Shown here: piece after piece, positions 29,301 through 44,300 of the stretch
Numbering within the stretch: the stretch's first letter is position 1
Layout: each line of letters begins with the position of its first letter
Origin: Rallus limicola
Taxonomy: Eukaryota > Chordata > Aves > Gruiformes > Rallidae
Reading direction: 5' to 3'
DNA length: 64,000 nucleotides
Assembly (NCBI GenBank): GCA_022605955.1
Contig: JAKCOZ010000010.1
Location: 1,550,001-1,614,000 of the forward strand
Notes under the pieces: model-generated
Told to the model about the DNA's origin: nothing
Seen by the model: the letters and a program-made list of their open reading frames with translations, nothing else
Databases searched by the model: none
Position numbers and translations under genes: made by a program

Positions 29301-32300
29301 TGTCTTCCCCATAAATTGAGTAGGAATATTAAATAATGCTATGTTGCTCAATAGATGGAAGTGACAGAAATGCCATGAAGAAATACCCTCTGAGGCTGAC
29401 AAACACAAATGATATCTTGACATAAATCAGTATCACACAGTACAATGAAATCAGAAGCCCAACTCCCCGAGGTGATAAACAACACAGCAGGGATTACATA
29501 ATGTGGGTGTGGGTTCATGTACCAAAGCCAGGTGATCAAACAAAACATCATTGTTAACATCACCTCTTTGAATAATAACATAAGCATTTATCCTAGCTTT
29601 TTAACAACACTTCAGGCCCCACTCTGGGTGACAAAAAGGACTGTGGTGGTTCAACCCCAGGCAGTGACACCAGGAGCCCACTCACTTCACCTCCACCACA
29701 GGAGAAAACAGAAAGCCCCACAGGTTGGGATAAGGACAGTGTACTGAAGGACCAGAAAAGGGGAACAATAACAGCTCATGGCAAAATTCACACACACACA
29801 GAGTGTACTTTTTGGCCCTACCTGGTGGTAACAGAGAGCACTGCAACAATGCAAGAACCAACGAGACACCCCACCACACTGCGACTGCCCTGGACCTGCA
29901 CCCAAGCCCCGGCCCCTTTGATGAGGGCATAGTGCCTCTGGTGTGGAAAAGAACTTAGGGCAACTTGGCTCACCTGTGCTGGCTGCTTGGGGAGATTTAC
30001 CCCATCCTGGCCAGAACCAGGACATATGGACACACTATGACTTTCAAACAAGGAAAGTTAAAATTAGAGGGACAAGAATGCTATGGTCCTGTACCTTTAT
30101 ACGCAGGCAGAAAAATGCCACCTGTAGAGAGTTTCTGTGATGACGTTTATCACAAGGCAGATTTTTTAAGTTTGTTACCTAAATATTTAGGTGCCTCATC
30201 TTCTTGGCAAATACATGCTTTCTTAAAAACCATATCACAGTTATTTTCTAGAATACTGTGTCCAGTTTTGAGCTAAGCAATACAAGAAACATATGAGTAT
30301 CAGGGGAGGGAGACCAGGGTGGCCAGAATTTAAGGTGTTGGCCTGTGAGGAAAGGCTGAGGCATAACTTCTTCAATCTGGATATGAGATGGTGGGCAGGT
30401 GGATGGACTTGACAGCCCCCTCAAAGGCCATGGAGGAGACATGGAACACACAGCCAGACTGGAGCAAAGTGGAAGGACAACAAGGATGGCATAAGGAAAA
30501 ACTAAATCCACTGTGAGGACAGCATTAGAAGAGGTTGTGAAGTCTCCATCCTTGGAGGTTTTCAAGATTTGACTGGACAAAGCTCTGGGCAAACTGGTCT
30601 GATCTCAGATGACCCTGCTTTCAGTAGGAGGACAGACTGGAGATACCATGCAGTTACTCTATGATTCTATAATATCTTTCGATGTGGAAAAGTGGTTTTG
30701 CAGAAATTGTAAATAAATATTTATATCAAAGTGAACTCTTCTTCCTAGGCAGTTCATCTTTCGATAGCAACTGAATACAAATTTCCAATTACTTCAAACC
30801 TTACTTTTGCTCCTGTGCTGATGTAAATGCAGTCTTCATTCCTTTTTTTTTTTTTCAAATTTAAACCAGAACTAAATTACATATACAGTATATTTACATT
30901 AACAGTAAAGTTGAATTTCAAATCTACAGGTGGAATAGAGGAGAAAAGAGGATTTTAAAAAAATATACACATTTCAATATAGTTTATTTTCAAATTCTAC
31001 ATATTTTTATTTCTGTATACTCACCCTGAATTTTCTCAGGAGTTCCTGAAAACACTAATTCCACTTTGCCATAATCAGGAAAACGGTCATCTGATAACAA
31101 GAGATAGTATTTCAGCAAACTATCCCCCAGGAAAGCAATTCCAAGGCACTCACAAATCACAATTATCTGTAGCTATTAATTCACATGCCTGCATCACGCT
31201 TCCCTTCTCACTTGCAGTTTAGTGATTTGCTTCTAAAAGAGCCACATTGTTTGCCCCACACTTTCTCAACAAAAAAAAAATCCACCTAAGTGTCAGGTGG
31301 AGCTCTGTTTACTTCCAAGAACAGTAAAAAGCAAAATAGATATACAGCTCCCAAACCTCCCTCCAGACAGACATGGCTGGCTTTGGCTTTTAAAGGAAAA
31401 TACAACCAGGAGAAAACTAAAACTGTTCTCTATAGTGGCTAAACTGTAATACTTGATGACAAAACTTTTCTGTAGCCATATGTTGCAGGAAAATAAGTTT
31501 GATTTTGGTATGCTACTAATGTAGGGTTAGGGAGTTATAATCCTGCATAAAAGCAAAAATAAAACTGTCATCATAATTTGGAAAATACAAAGACCAGCAC
31601 AATGCATCTGAAAATTCTGACCCCAGTTATGGATATTCTGAAGCATATTCAAAGATCTCCAGACTCAGCAAACCCAAAACAGTGGCACATAGAGTATCAC
31701 ACTTTGTAAATGCCCATCAACCAAAAAAGGGAGCCAGCTTATTGCCTCTTATGGTGACTAACAGAATCACTGTTCACAACAAATGTTTCTTGTTTTTACA
31801 AAAGTGACAGAATACACTAAGAACTATGTAGGAGTACCTGAATTAATTTGACAAGTTAACTCATGTGAAAAGCTCTTCTTCCATTAGGGGTCTGCCTATG
31901 TTACATGCTGTCAGTTAACTACAACAAAGCAGTCTCTCCCTAAGAACAGGGATGGGAAAAGCCCCAAGAATCCTTGTGAAAGCATGTCCTGAAGATGATC
32001 ATCAAACACACAGACACACACATGCACCCACACAGATATGGATTTAGCCAATCAGAGAGGGAAAGCACCTTTGTTGGCGTTGTCCAAATCCTCTTTGCCA
32101 AACACCAGGCCATGTCCTTGAATAGCTCCAGTGTGAAACTGAAGGCGAAAAACCACATCACGAGTAGCTGACCGGTACTTTTTGTGATAACACTTCAGCT
32201 AGAGAGAAAAACATGTCAGGAATTAATTTCTTACAACTCTGAACGAACAATATATGTGTGTATGCAGTAGTAGCTAAGTAAAGCAGCCCCAGCACAATTT

Positions 32301-35300
32301 ACTGCAGACATCTCTGATGTTGTAACAAGCAGGGTATATACATTCCTTTTAAATTATCCAGATCCCAAGGCAAGATAGTTTTGGATGTGTGAAGATAATA
32401 CTTACTATCTGAATCACTATCTGTCACCAATCAAGTAGATTATGATTCAGAATCACAACCTTTGTCAGGACAATGTTGGAATGCTGACTTGTAACCATAC
32501 TTCTTCACAGTACCAAATTCATGTAAAACTGAATTATATAGCACACCCATTTCAAAATAACTGAAGAATATGCAGAGTTTCTAGAATCACTCCTGCAAGT
32601 TGATTACATCTATTTTAGGACTTTTAAAAATCCCACTATAGTGATGACAGGATCTTGGTCTATGTTAATGTGGGAAGCTGGTAGTAGTTTTGACACCTTG
32701 GCTAGAACAACATAGAACTCTGTAAAAATGTCAGCTAGTATGAATTTCAGCAGCTGAAGGAGAACACAATACAACTACTGTTTAACACCACCTTTCCTCA
32801 GACTAGACCAATGGATACTTTACCTATTAATTCTCTGAGTAACTGTAACACAAAGCCACTCAACATTCTTACAGGAACACTTAAAAATTTTTATAACCTT
32901 AGTCCCAGGATTGAAAATTTTAGTATATTATTCTGATGAAATCAGGATTTTATAATAAATCAGGTGTTATGAAATGCATGAAAAGACAACAAAAATCACG
33001 TTTTTAAAGGCAGACTGAGAAAAGTGTTCTAGATAGAAAACAATGAATAAGTGAAGAGCAAACAGCTATTCAAACTGATTTAATAAAAAAAAAAGATGTA
33101 GGGGCTTAAGAGATAAGTTTCTGAAAGATGGGATTAAAACATAGTTATGAAGTTCTTACTGTAGAATTTTAAAAACCTAACACAATGTGTTGCTCTCTAC
33201 TGTTCATTATCGTAACCCTGTGGTGCTTTAAATGACAGAAGTTCATCAGTGGTGACCATATACATGGCACACAGGACAACATCTGAAATATTTCATATTC
33301 CCCTGCCAAGTATCCTCTTAAGCAAACCATATATTCCTAACTTTTGATAACGGCTCTGAGACTCTATGGAAGTAAGCACTATTTCATTTGAATGTGAGGA
33401 TTTGGGGTGGACAGCCGCCTTTGTTTTCTTTAAGAGAGACTCCCCTACAGCATAGTGGTAATACCAGGTGAAATAGTATTTGTTTCTTATTTTAAATAGT
33501 GCTTTATAACCTCTAAAATTAACACAGTGCCCAAACCCTTACCTATTGAAGGGACCTATTTCCTTTTAGCCCAACAAAACTACCTGCATCATTTCACTAG
33601 AACCAAGGTCACAAATCTCCTAAATCACTGATAGGTAGGAGAAACAGTCAGTTGACTCAAAAACAAATAAATGCTCATTCTCCACTATAGCAAACAATAG
33701 GAGAGGTTTGAGGGTGCTGGTGGTGGGAATTAGGAATCTTGATTCCTACAAAATTCGAGGATGATTACTAAATTAATTTAATAACATATTTTGCAGTATG
33801 TCTGCAACCATTTGCCTTTTTTTGCTTTGTTTTACAAGAAGACAAAACAAGTCAGAAGCTGTAAACTAAATGTCACAGTACTAGATTTTCATCCCATACA
33901 ATTAACTTACCATAATATCTCCCTTCAAAAGCTGGGCAGGGTCTATAGCAATGCAGATTCGGCTTTCATTTTCTGAACCTACACTACTTAACAGGAGAGA
34001 AAGAAAAATAAAATTCATGGTTTAAAGAAAGGAGAAGAAAAAAGACTATGTAGTTTTGCAATTATGAAACTTAAAACCTAGATCCGGGTAAGGAAAAATG
34101 CTCATGACTTACTATATTCCAGATGTAAAAACCGGTTGCATGGCCTGGTACAGCTTCAGAAAAGGCCGGCAAGCTGAAAAGTCAAAAGAAAAGACTGTTT
34201 TGTAATTATTTCTCTTTATCTGAGTATTACAATTCAGAAGCTCCATGCATATCCAGATTCAGTAAAGTGGGCCACAAGTGACACAGTGTTGACTGTCAAA
34301 ATATTCCTCAAAGTAAAATTAGTTTTAACAGATTCATTTTTCCCCAAAAAAGTATCTGATTACATTTCATGAAAAAGTCACTTCTTCCTGATCTTCAGAC
34401 AAATTCTGAACTGGGAAGGAGAGGATTTTAAAGGATTATGGTAAGGAAAGACAGAGGGAATACTTTCCTTGTTATTAAATGTCTGTCTGCTTTCCCATTT
34501 ACTCTGCAGGAAAGCAAAATTATTAAGGGAAGAAAGAGAATGGCCAAAATAAACAAAAATATCCCCACACCAAAACCCAAACCAAAATAAAAAGCATTTT
34601 CAAAATTAAACAAAATATTTTATCTAGTTTTCTATCAAAACTACTAGGTATCTTAAATTTCTTCCCACAACAAACAATATCTTTATTGAAACAGTTATTT
34701 AAAAAATAAAACCAGACTACAACAATGACAATGGAGCATCTCAAATTCATGCTGACGACATTTCAAAAGACAGGTGCTCTCTGATTATAAAAATAGAGAG
34801 TAATATTCCTTCATTCACAGTATTTTGGGTTAGCATTTTAATTTTAAAGTCTTTTATTATAGAGGCACACATTAGAAACATACCATATCCACATGGCTTT
34901 TCCACAGAAAATCCAATTTCAAAACAGAAAAGCGATTATAATTATGTTTATTTCCTAAACATGGAGGAAATGACTGTGAAACCTGACCCATTTCTCAGCT
35001 CTTTTGCAGGGACAGGGATCACAACTGTTCAGAAACTAGGCAGACACGAACAGCATCAACTCTTCATTTAACAACTGACAAGAATTTTATTTCATTTCCT
35101 GTCATTTTTACTTTAAGGATATTTCTCATCTGGTTCTTTTACTGGGAATATCTGGACTGATATTAAAGAGCATCAACTGTACTTTGAGATTCATGCAGGC
35201 TTTCTAAAAAGCTCCAAAATGAAACAAGACTTTGAGCCTACGTTTAGAACAAAAGTGTTAGGTAGTTTACCTCCCCCAGCATCGAAGCTTGGAATGCCAT

Positions 35301-38300
35301 GAAGGATAACATAGTGCAGGAAAAGAGGGGTCGCATTCATTTTCACAGATCCAGATAGAAGGCCACTTAAGAATTGCACATATCTAAAAAATGCAAGATT
35401 TATCTGAATGAAATAAAAACAGTGATTCGATTGTATCAAGGACATACTTTCTTTGCACATTAACGTTTCTAGACCACGGGTAATGAATAGCATTGTGACA
35501 TTACCCCAAAAGAATAATCTTCAACATAGCATGAAAAGACACGTCAATTTACCACTTTGTTACATCCATGGATGTTACATTGCTACTATTGATGTCTTCA
35601 TTTTAGTTATTTACATCACTGCTCTAAGAAATGACCTATCAGAGATAGTAAAGTCAATCATTTTAGTACACATTTCTAGTTCCAATCGAAGGTCTCAATT
35701 GGCTTTCACAGCAGCACAACAAGGGTCCCACTCTAAGAGCCATTAGAGCCTTCAAGAGCCCTTGTCAGAAATCCTAGCATTAAGGCAATGCTGGCAAAAT
35801 ACATCTTCATAATGAGAAGTGACTGTATTCAGCACTAAAGGAAAACTACCATAGGAATGTGAAAATCATTGTACTTCTACTGTTTAATACCTGGCTTGGT
35901 CACAAGCTCATAAGCAAGTGAATGCAAGTCAACATCACTGCAATGTGTGCTAAATTCCTTCTATCTCCTAAATAACCAAGGGAAATCAGTTTCTGTTAAT
36001 TTTCTACTGGCTTTGCGTCCCTTTTTCTTCTGTGCCCATGACATGACCTTCATTTAACTTCACTCTCAGGAATGTTGAGAAAAGAGAAAATCATGCCTTT
36101 CTCCCCTCTTACAAAAAGATGTCATTAACCCAGACATTATTGCATATTCCTGGTAACACGCAACTAAAGCTATCCCACTCAACAGCAGCTTTACTACCCC
36201 AGAATGGGGCTTGTGGTGGTTTAAAATAGGTTTCATTTTACAGACAGCTAGGAAATGCCACTTTATTTTGAAATGTTCAGAAAAGATTACTTTTTGTTTT
36301 CCTCCTTCCTTCTTTCTGAAAATATTTGGTACATCAACAGCACAAAATTACAAATCATCATGCTTGCATGACAAAAAACTGTGCAGTAAAACATTTGGTC
36401 AGTGACTATTCACTCTAAATATTTTCTATCACTACTTGGTTTTAATTATTCCAAAAATTTGAATGAATTTTTTGAAGACGTTTCTCCAAGTAGTGCATTT
36501 AAAAGGCTTATTGGCAGTTGGCTTATTTTTGAGAAGTGTGTTCCTGGAGATTTATGAGAAAAATTTTAATATGAAGGGTCTGCATAGTCAGATAGTTAGC
36601 CAAATCTGCAAGTGCTATTTTCAAATTCTGCCATTTTGATATTCACTTAAATTATGCCTGTTTATACATCAACTGGATTTTTAACAAGGACATCACTAAT
36701 TAATTAGGCAAGAATGGTTTCAAATAAAAAAAGCACATTAAAAATGTGATTCAGGCCACTAATGGATCAAAAAGGATTATAGAATTACCCACAAGCACTG
36801 CACAGTTGGTTTTCCTTTCTCTGCAACAGGATTAGCAGCCACTGCTAGGCCAGACAAAGGCAGGAAAGGTCAGGTTCAAGAGGAAAATGGTTCTGACAGC
36901 AGGTTTGGAGAACATCCTCTGTTCTCCTGGGAAGTGACACTCCAAAGTACCTGTGTGTGCACATGTCTGGAAGACGGTAAGGATAGCTCAAGTTCAGTAC
37001 TGTTGAGCAAAAATCCTAATTCTGTCAGTTAGGAGGTGAACCAAGTCTCCCAGAGATTTGTCTCCCTCATCCCCCAGAAGAAATAAGCAAATGTCCCTGA
37101 AGAGGGCAGGAAGGGTAGCTACCACCATTTAGACCTATTTAATCTCTATCTTTAGTACTCACATACAGGTCACATAAATTAGCAGCTACTGAAACTTCCT
37201 GTCAACATGGTTGTAAAAAGCTGCCCTGATCCCCAGCTGTCATGGAAAAACGCCTTCAGCATAAGGATTCTTGATGGGAAGGAAGATTAAGAACATTTAT
37301 TTCCTTTTGCTCCTATGGTTCACGGTTCTCTGTCTGGTAGGCACCACTCTCAAATCCTTATTATTAAAATGCAACACACATATATGCAAGCATAAATGGG
37401 GGGGGAAGGGATGTTAATCACAAACCCCAGAACTATTCACTTTCCAGATTGCTTATTTTGAGTCCTAACTCAACATTATTCATGCACATAGACTGAAATG
37501 GTAAGCCATCCAAATAAGACAACGCATGCATGCTTCGGCAAACATTTACTGTTATCCACATGCATAATCTACAGATCCTCCAAACGAGTGGTAATAAGAT
37601 CTTTATTGACCTTAATTAATCAAAGAACATTCCACACACATCATTTATGACACAGCAAAATGAATTGATTATTAACTCATAGTAATCAAGAAACAGATCG
37701 TGACATCTGTTTCTGTTAACAAACAGCGCAGTAAGGAAACACGTAGATTACAGTGTGGTACAAAAGGTCTCATCTATCTTTGCCTATGTGCAGGAACTGA
37801 AGGAGAGATCTTATCAGTCAAGGAATATTAATACAAGATAAAGTGCTGAGAGTTCATGAATCACTGAAGAATCTTGTGGAAATTGCCTTCACACAGCAGG
37901 GGAGGGAGTAAGGGATGGGGCAGGAGATAACAATGGCATTTCTTATTGGTATGAATTAGAAGCAAATACCTTCTTTGGGATGGCTGCATTAAAGCTGAAA
38001 CTTTATCATCAAAGAATTTCTTCATAGCAAATCTGTCTAGAGCCTGATCAGCACTGTCAAAACAGAGACATAGATACCATGTTATTCCAGTTCAGGTTAT
38101 CTTGGAAATGCAGCAGGTTACTGCTTGAAACATGCCAAAATATTTGGAAAGAAAAGGAAAAGAAGCCCCTAACTGGCAACTCTGGCATTCTCAGGTCAGA
38201 CAAGAATGTTATTGCCACTGACACCTTCTCATTCCACACCTTAAGCCAGTTTTCTTCTTGAGGCAAAGCACCTTCTCCCTTATTCAATTAACTGGATTGC

Positions 38301-41300
38301 ATATTTCCACTGTGAATATGTTAAAGTCATAATGCAGCAAATTTCAGCAAAGCCAAGCCGCTCAGGCTGCAAAAGAAGGATACTTGCCATAATGTCCTGA
38401 GAGTGACACTGAGGAGTTCTCTCTGTGAAATACAAATTTATTCTCCTTTTTAAAAATGAAGCAGCAACATCATAGAGATGAAAACTACTGCCTAGCTCTG
38501 ACTACCGTACATGAGGTGCAAAGGAGGGCTAGAAGATCATTTAATCAGTCAAATAATTCAAACAGTCTTTGTTTCCTGTGCCCTAGGCCATCAAGGAAGA
38601 GAATGTTAAAATTAATGTGTCATCTGAAAAAGTGATGTTGTGCATCCAAACCCACTTCAAATGCCTCATTAAGGAGCAAAATACTTAGAAAAACACATTT
38701 TCTTCTGCTGTTTATCCAGAATGGCTCTGACTCAAGTCTTTTGCATCTGTGTGGAAGACAAGAAGAGGGTATAGAAAAAAGAAATAGAAATGGCAAAAAA
38801 GCAGAAAGAATGCTGTTAATCACATATTACCAGTAATATGCTATGCTGATTCTGTTATATCTATGTCAGTTAAAAGTAATGTGTCTCTCAGGAGATGTAG
38901 CTGTCATCAGACAATAAAAAAAAGCATATGTTTCAAATAATTAGACCAAAGAATCTCAAATTTTAAATTCCACATCTAGTTCAGGCTAAATTAGTTCAGA
39001 GGAAAAACAACCTGCACAAAGTATACATATGCATATCAAGCTAAAAATAGAATTTATACTTTTTCCAAAAATTAATTGGAAGTTACTGATTTTCTTGACA
39101 GGGTGCTGAATCTGGCTGTGAAGCCATACTTTTTTTCCATGGATGTTAAAGATTACATAGTGTGTGCCTAGAGTATCCTTGACCCAAAACTTCTCCTAGA
39201 CATATATCTTCATACAACTTCACCCACATTACCATCCAGGATTTAGAAAATCCAGCTGAAACTGTCCAAAGACTGCTAGTACTTTACGTATACAACCAGA
39301 GTTTACCAACGAACAGCTGTTTGAGGTCATTAAATCTAATGGCACATTATTCCTTCCTAAATGAGAAAATCAGGTATTTATAGCATATAGCCAAAGCTGG
39401 TTTGCATCATGAGGCTTTTTCACTAAGCCTAGATTTTTCTGGCATGTCCACGTAGACAATTAGGAAGTTTATTTAGTATGAAAACCCGCAAAGCCTTCCA
39501 AGTATTGCTTCTGACACAGCAGCTGACACTCTCAACAGCAGCACCTGCACTAATTTCTGCCTCTGTGAGGTTACAGTGTACTATTTTGAAGAGTCTTGAT
39601 AATGATGGAGATATACAAACCCTACCTTGGAAACTTCCCCAACCTCATTCTTGCACAGAAAAGTTTGGGTTTGGAGCTGACAGATAATCCAAAAATTTAA
39701 AGGAAAGCCTCCAAACTTACTTCTCTCCTGCAACCTCACAGGAGGAATCCCGAATTTGTTTGGTGTAAAAGATACTCTCTTTCATCACTAGGCATTACAA
39801 ACACATCCAGGTGTTGCTTTCTTAAGGTATTACTAAAATGTATTCATAGCCAGGTACCACATTTAAGGATGACACAATACTGCAACACTGAGATCACAAC
39901 ACAGGACTGTACTACCCTCCCTTGATAGATTTTGTAGTTCACTATACTTCTCAACAAGATATTATAGAATTGTGTCAATCACTGTTCCCATTACTTCTTT
40001 AAGATATATGTGTTTATTTTTTCAGCACATACTGCTGTGCATAATGCACTTAATTTCTCAGTCCACAATTACCTGTCAATTAGGCTTACCAGAATGAACA
40101 CCGATTGTTTTCTGAGATGCTGGTTTTACTGAAATCCATGAGCAATTTGCCATCAGCCTATAGTGATTGAGGACTTCATCCATTATAGTACTGGATCAAA
40201 TCTATTACTGACTGGTGTGAATTCAGAACCAATTTAACCATGGCCTTCACAGTGCAATTTTATTTTAATGTATTTATATAAGAGACCAAGGGAAAATAAA
40301 TTGATTAAAACTAAAAACAAAAAACCCACCTCCAAACCAAAACAAATTTGAACCTTTTGAGACCATTATTTTTATCTTTGTTGTCAATTTTAATTTCATC
40401 ATTTGAGCACATTGTTTGAAGAAACAATTAAAACCAAATAATCAAACACCTATTGTTTGACCTGACTAGAAGATAAAGTCTAGGTAACTTCTTAAACTGC
40501 ATTCTGCACTTCAATCAATGTCTAGGAATTCCCTATACAAACATTTATTCCAGATTCTACTGTTTTCCTTAAGTATATTATCAGTAGTTCCTCACTGATT
40601 TTTTCAAGACAGACAAATTTATGAATGTGGCAAATAGATGCATTTAATAGAATAAATATGGTCTCACTGTTTAAAAAATGTTTCTTGTACATTTCTTCAT
40701 TCATCTTGAAAAAGTCTTTAGAGAACCTGCCTATAAAATCACTGAATACCTCAGATTAGATGGGACCTCAGGGTGTCATCTAGTCCAACCTCCTGCTGAA
40801 AGCAGGATCACAAGAAAACTTCATCATGAAAGCAGGCTGTTCTAAGGCGTGCTCCAAGACTCTTTGAGAAGAAAACCTGACAAACCTTAACTGACAAACA
40901 GTAAGCTGACATACAGTAATACAATAATAAAAGGCACCTTTTTTCTGATGTTTCCTTAATTGTAAAACATACACAATATGCATTATTCACAACTTACCTT
41001 GCAGAAACATTGGTGAAGTGCATATATGATGATATAACTACACCTATCCTTCCTTTTCCTCCCTGTATTAGGAAAAAGGGAATGATAACTTATTACATTA
41101 TTAGGCATTATTTTGTGTAAGACCCATACTAAACAAAACTTTAATACAGGAGATTTGGAGATTCCTTCTGTTCATGCATCTCCTGTGTTCCTGGAAAAGT
41201 AGTAACGATGGGCAGCAGCATGTCAATGCAAGCTGGCTGAAAAATGACATAGAAAAACCCCACTAAGTAGGATTTCCATGCACATGCCTGTCAAGTCTTA

Positions 41301-44300
41301 TAGACTGAGGGAAAATAATTTAAAAACAAAACAAAACATAAAAAAAGCCCCAAAAACCAACTTGATCAGTAGTAGGAACACTGTATTAACTATTCTAATT
41401 TTGTATTTAGAGATCATTCAAGACAAGTCTAGGCAATGTTGCAATTTCTGGCATGAAATACTATAAATATCTATTTTGGAATGCATATGAGTTTCCAACA
41501 GGTTTGGGCATTTTCACCTCCTCTGCACCTGAGATTTGTAACAATTACTACTTATTTTTCTATAGATAATTTAAAACATGTTCCAAAATCTTATTGAATC
41601 ATTTACATGACAAATTCAGTACAATTGTCAAATTGTCACAGATTTCAAAACAGTATCAGTCCCTCAGCTGATAGAAGTAGCTGTATCTGTCTTCATCGAT
41701 GAAAGCCTTAAAGTCATTACCAAAACACACTGATCAATAACATGCACTACATACTTGTATTCAAAATACCTAGGAATACTTTGCCCCCTTTTCTTTTGTC
41801 TCATGTATGGGCCATTCTCCTGGCTGCAGTCCTGCAACTCATAAGAATTCAATACTGTTTCATATGATCATGGCATTCTGCCTGCAAGCGTACTAAGGAC
41901 TGGGAACTATACAACCTGACTTCAAGGTAAGTTTTGGACCCATCATCATTCTTTTTAGAGTAACATCTGCCAGAGAGACAGATTTGCCTCAAATGTCACC
42001 AGCACAGCTACCCTATCAGTTATGAATTAATTTTGTCTTTATTTAATTAAGGTTTCTCTTTACTCCTCTTCACTGTGAGCAAGCAAGAAGTAACACTGCA
42101 CAATGGTGGCTTTGCTGCAAGGCACTACCATTATGTTAGCAGTTAGAACCAGTCAGAGGTATCCAGGAGATACCCAATGCCCTCATGTCCTGTAAACATA
42201 AAACAATCTAAAGGGATGACCTGGGATACATTGCCTATCCTTATTCTACCAAGAAAATCAATGAGTAGCACTGTACATGAAGAGCTTCTAAAGAGTTTGC
42301 TACTAAGCAGGAAAAACCTCAAGCTTTCAAATATGCTCACAGAAGTAGTCCTGACCTTTGAAGGAAAAGAACTAACATCACTGCATGCAATACCCAGAGC
42401 AGAGGCTAGAACCTTAGTTATCATAAAAAGCAATATATAATGAGCATGTAAGGGCACTGGATCTAAGCTTACTTAAATTAACTGAAGATGTGACACACAG
42501 CTTCCGACATCGAAAACAGATCAAACTTTTTATTTTTCAAAGGACAAAGTTTTTGAAACTGATAGGCAATGTGTATTGCACAAAGCTCACTTACTTTACA
42601 GTGGATCACCACCACATGCTGGGGATCATTGTTCAGCCATGACTCCATAACTTTGCAGATGGTGCACACCTTATCGAGAGGCGGAGCATGGAGATCAGGC
42701 CAGCCCACATCCATAATCTGAAATTAAAGAAGTAACATTCACAAGAGATACCTTCAGCCTAATGCTATATATTAAAATAGGGTTTCAAATAGTTTAATCA
42801 TCTCATTCAAATTCCATGATGTAACTAAAGTATGCTTACAGGTCTCCTAAGGGTAAGACGGGATTTGTTTGGGGTTTTTTGAGATATTAATACTTCTATT
42901 AATTAACAAACAACTCCCCCCAACACCTACCAGTCACTTATAAATGACATTTCAGAAGAGCTTGGTTTCTTAAAGAATTTTCAATTAGAAATTCGGGCAT
43001 TTTATAACAGTGAAATATTTAGAAGCTCAAAATTAGAACAAAGACTTAATTTGCCTAGTCCAGTATCTTGTGACTTTTTAAATTTAATTTGGAATTTATT
43101 TCCTTCACGTGCAATGGTTGTGACATCTCAAAATTTTGTTCATATTTCCTATTCAACTTTAGTCACTGTATAATTCTGTTTACTCATCCTATTATTATTA
43201 TATGCTTATTTAACAGAGCCAGTTACCATGAGCAAATTAAATCCTTCGTGCTCAATAAAACATTCAAAACATCAAAATTAAGAGTTCTTTTCCTCAGGTA
43301 GCACATATCCTTGTAAATCTACTGATATAAATACACATTAGTCTTGTGGCCTTGTAACAGCTACTGAAGAGTACCTGCATATCATTTTCCATAACAAATA
43401 CAACAACTGGTGAGGAGGAACAGAAGACAGTCATTACTAGCTCCCTTTCCTTATGTGCCTGTTGTTGAGAGAATCAACTGTGAAATAGTACAAAGGAAAG
43501 TCTGTATCTGAACTGAGTTCTGTAGCTTCAGCTATCACACTGTACAGGAATTGAACAAGTGGCTGAAAGGCTGGTGCCGGCATAGGAACTTTGGGTTTTT
43601 TAATAAAGGGATGGTGTACTCTGCTCCTGGCATGATGACTGTTGACAGGGCTCACCTGTCCCCAAGGGGAAAGTGTATCCTTGCCCAGGAGACGGCAGGG
43701 CTCATTGATCATGCTTTAAACTAGTTAGGAAGGGGGAAGGGGATATCATGAAGGCTGCTGGGGTCAGGCAAGTGCTTCAGGAGACACAGCTAGAGCTGAT
43801 GGCAGAAGAAGGTAAAGGCCAGTGGCACAGTGATGGATTTGGGGATGTTGTGCCACGTGATAGTAGGGAAAATTCTGTGGATTGCCCTGAGGACTCCTCA
43901 GTGGAGCCACCATTGCCCAGCCCCTGTCGGAAATCTTCCTGTGACCTGTTGAGGATACCTGCATCTGCTGCCCCACTAAAATGCCTTTATACAAATGCAC
44001 ATGGCATGGGGAACAAACAAGAAGAATTAGAGATCTTTGTGCGGTTGCAGGGCCATGATCTCATTGCAATCACAGAGACGTGATGGGACAGCCTGGATGA
44101 CTGGCACGCTGTCATGGATGGCTATGTGCTTCTTAGGAAAGACAGGCCAGGGAGGCGAGGTGGAGGAGTTGGTCTTTATGTTAGAGAGCAGCTAGAATGG
44201 ATTGAGCTCCACCTGGGGAAGGATGAACCATCCGTCGAGTGCTTGTGGCTAAGAATCAAGGGGCAGGCTAGTGTGAGTGACACTGTTGTGGGTGTGTACT

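Larger units (their letters stand above)
24690..30030 (-). mobile_element. Degraded ERVL-like endogenous retrovirus with two LTRs
   Basis: Read on the minus strand the order is LTR (30030-29642), a leader with gag remnant (29641-28300), protease (about 28.13 kb), reverse transcriptase (27.70-26.82 kb), RNase H (26.75-26.05 kb), integrase (26.08-25.14 kb) and a second LTR (about 25.00-24.69 kb). The gene order, tRNA-like leader space and absence of an env frame fit class III ERVL-type elements of birds. No long open frame survives: stops and frameshifts split every domain and several catalytic residues are altered. It is a fossil copy and cannot be expected to make functional enzymes. Outer boundaries are uncertain by tens of bases. 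Confidence 0.85.
23865..31024 (-). other. TNS3 intron of 7.2 kb containing a provirus
   Basis: About three quarters of this intron is an ERVL-like provirus (24.69-30.03 kb) followed by a CR1 fragment (30.26-30.67 kb). The provirus lies on the same strand as TNS3, so its LTR promoter and poly(A) signals would act in sense with the gene if still active. The flanks 23865-24689 and 30673-31024 hold nothing I recognise beyond a T run near 30842. Confidence 0.75.

Noticed and set aside
34428..34750. Hydrophobic minus-strand frames suggesting membrane segments
   Set aside because: They are readings of A/T-rich low-complexity sequence that give Phe, Leu and Ile runs by composition.
36213..36226. TGTGGTGGTTTAA match to the LTR terminus
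   Set aside because: Only about 13 bases match and the following sequence does not resemble the LTR family.
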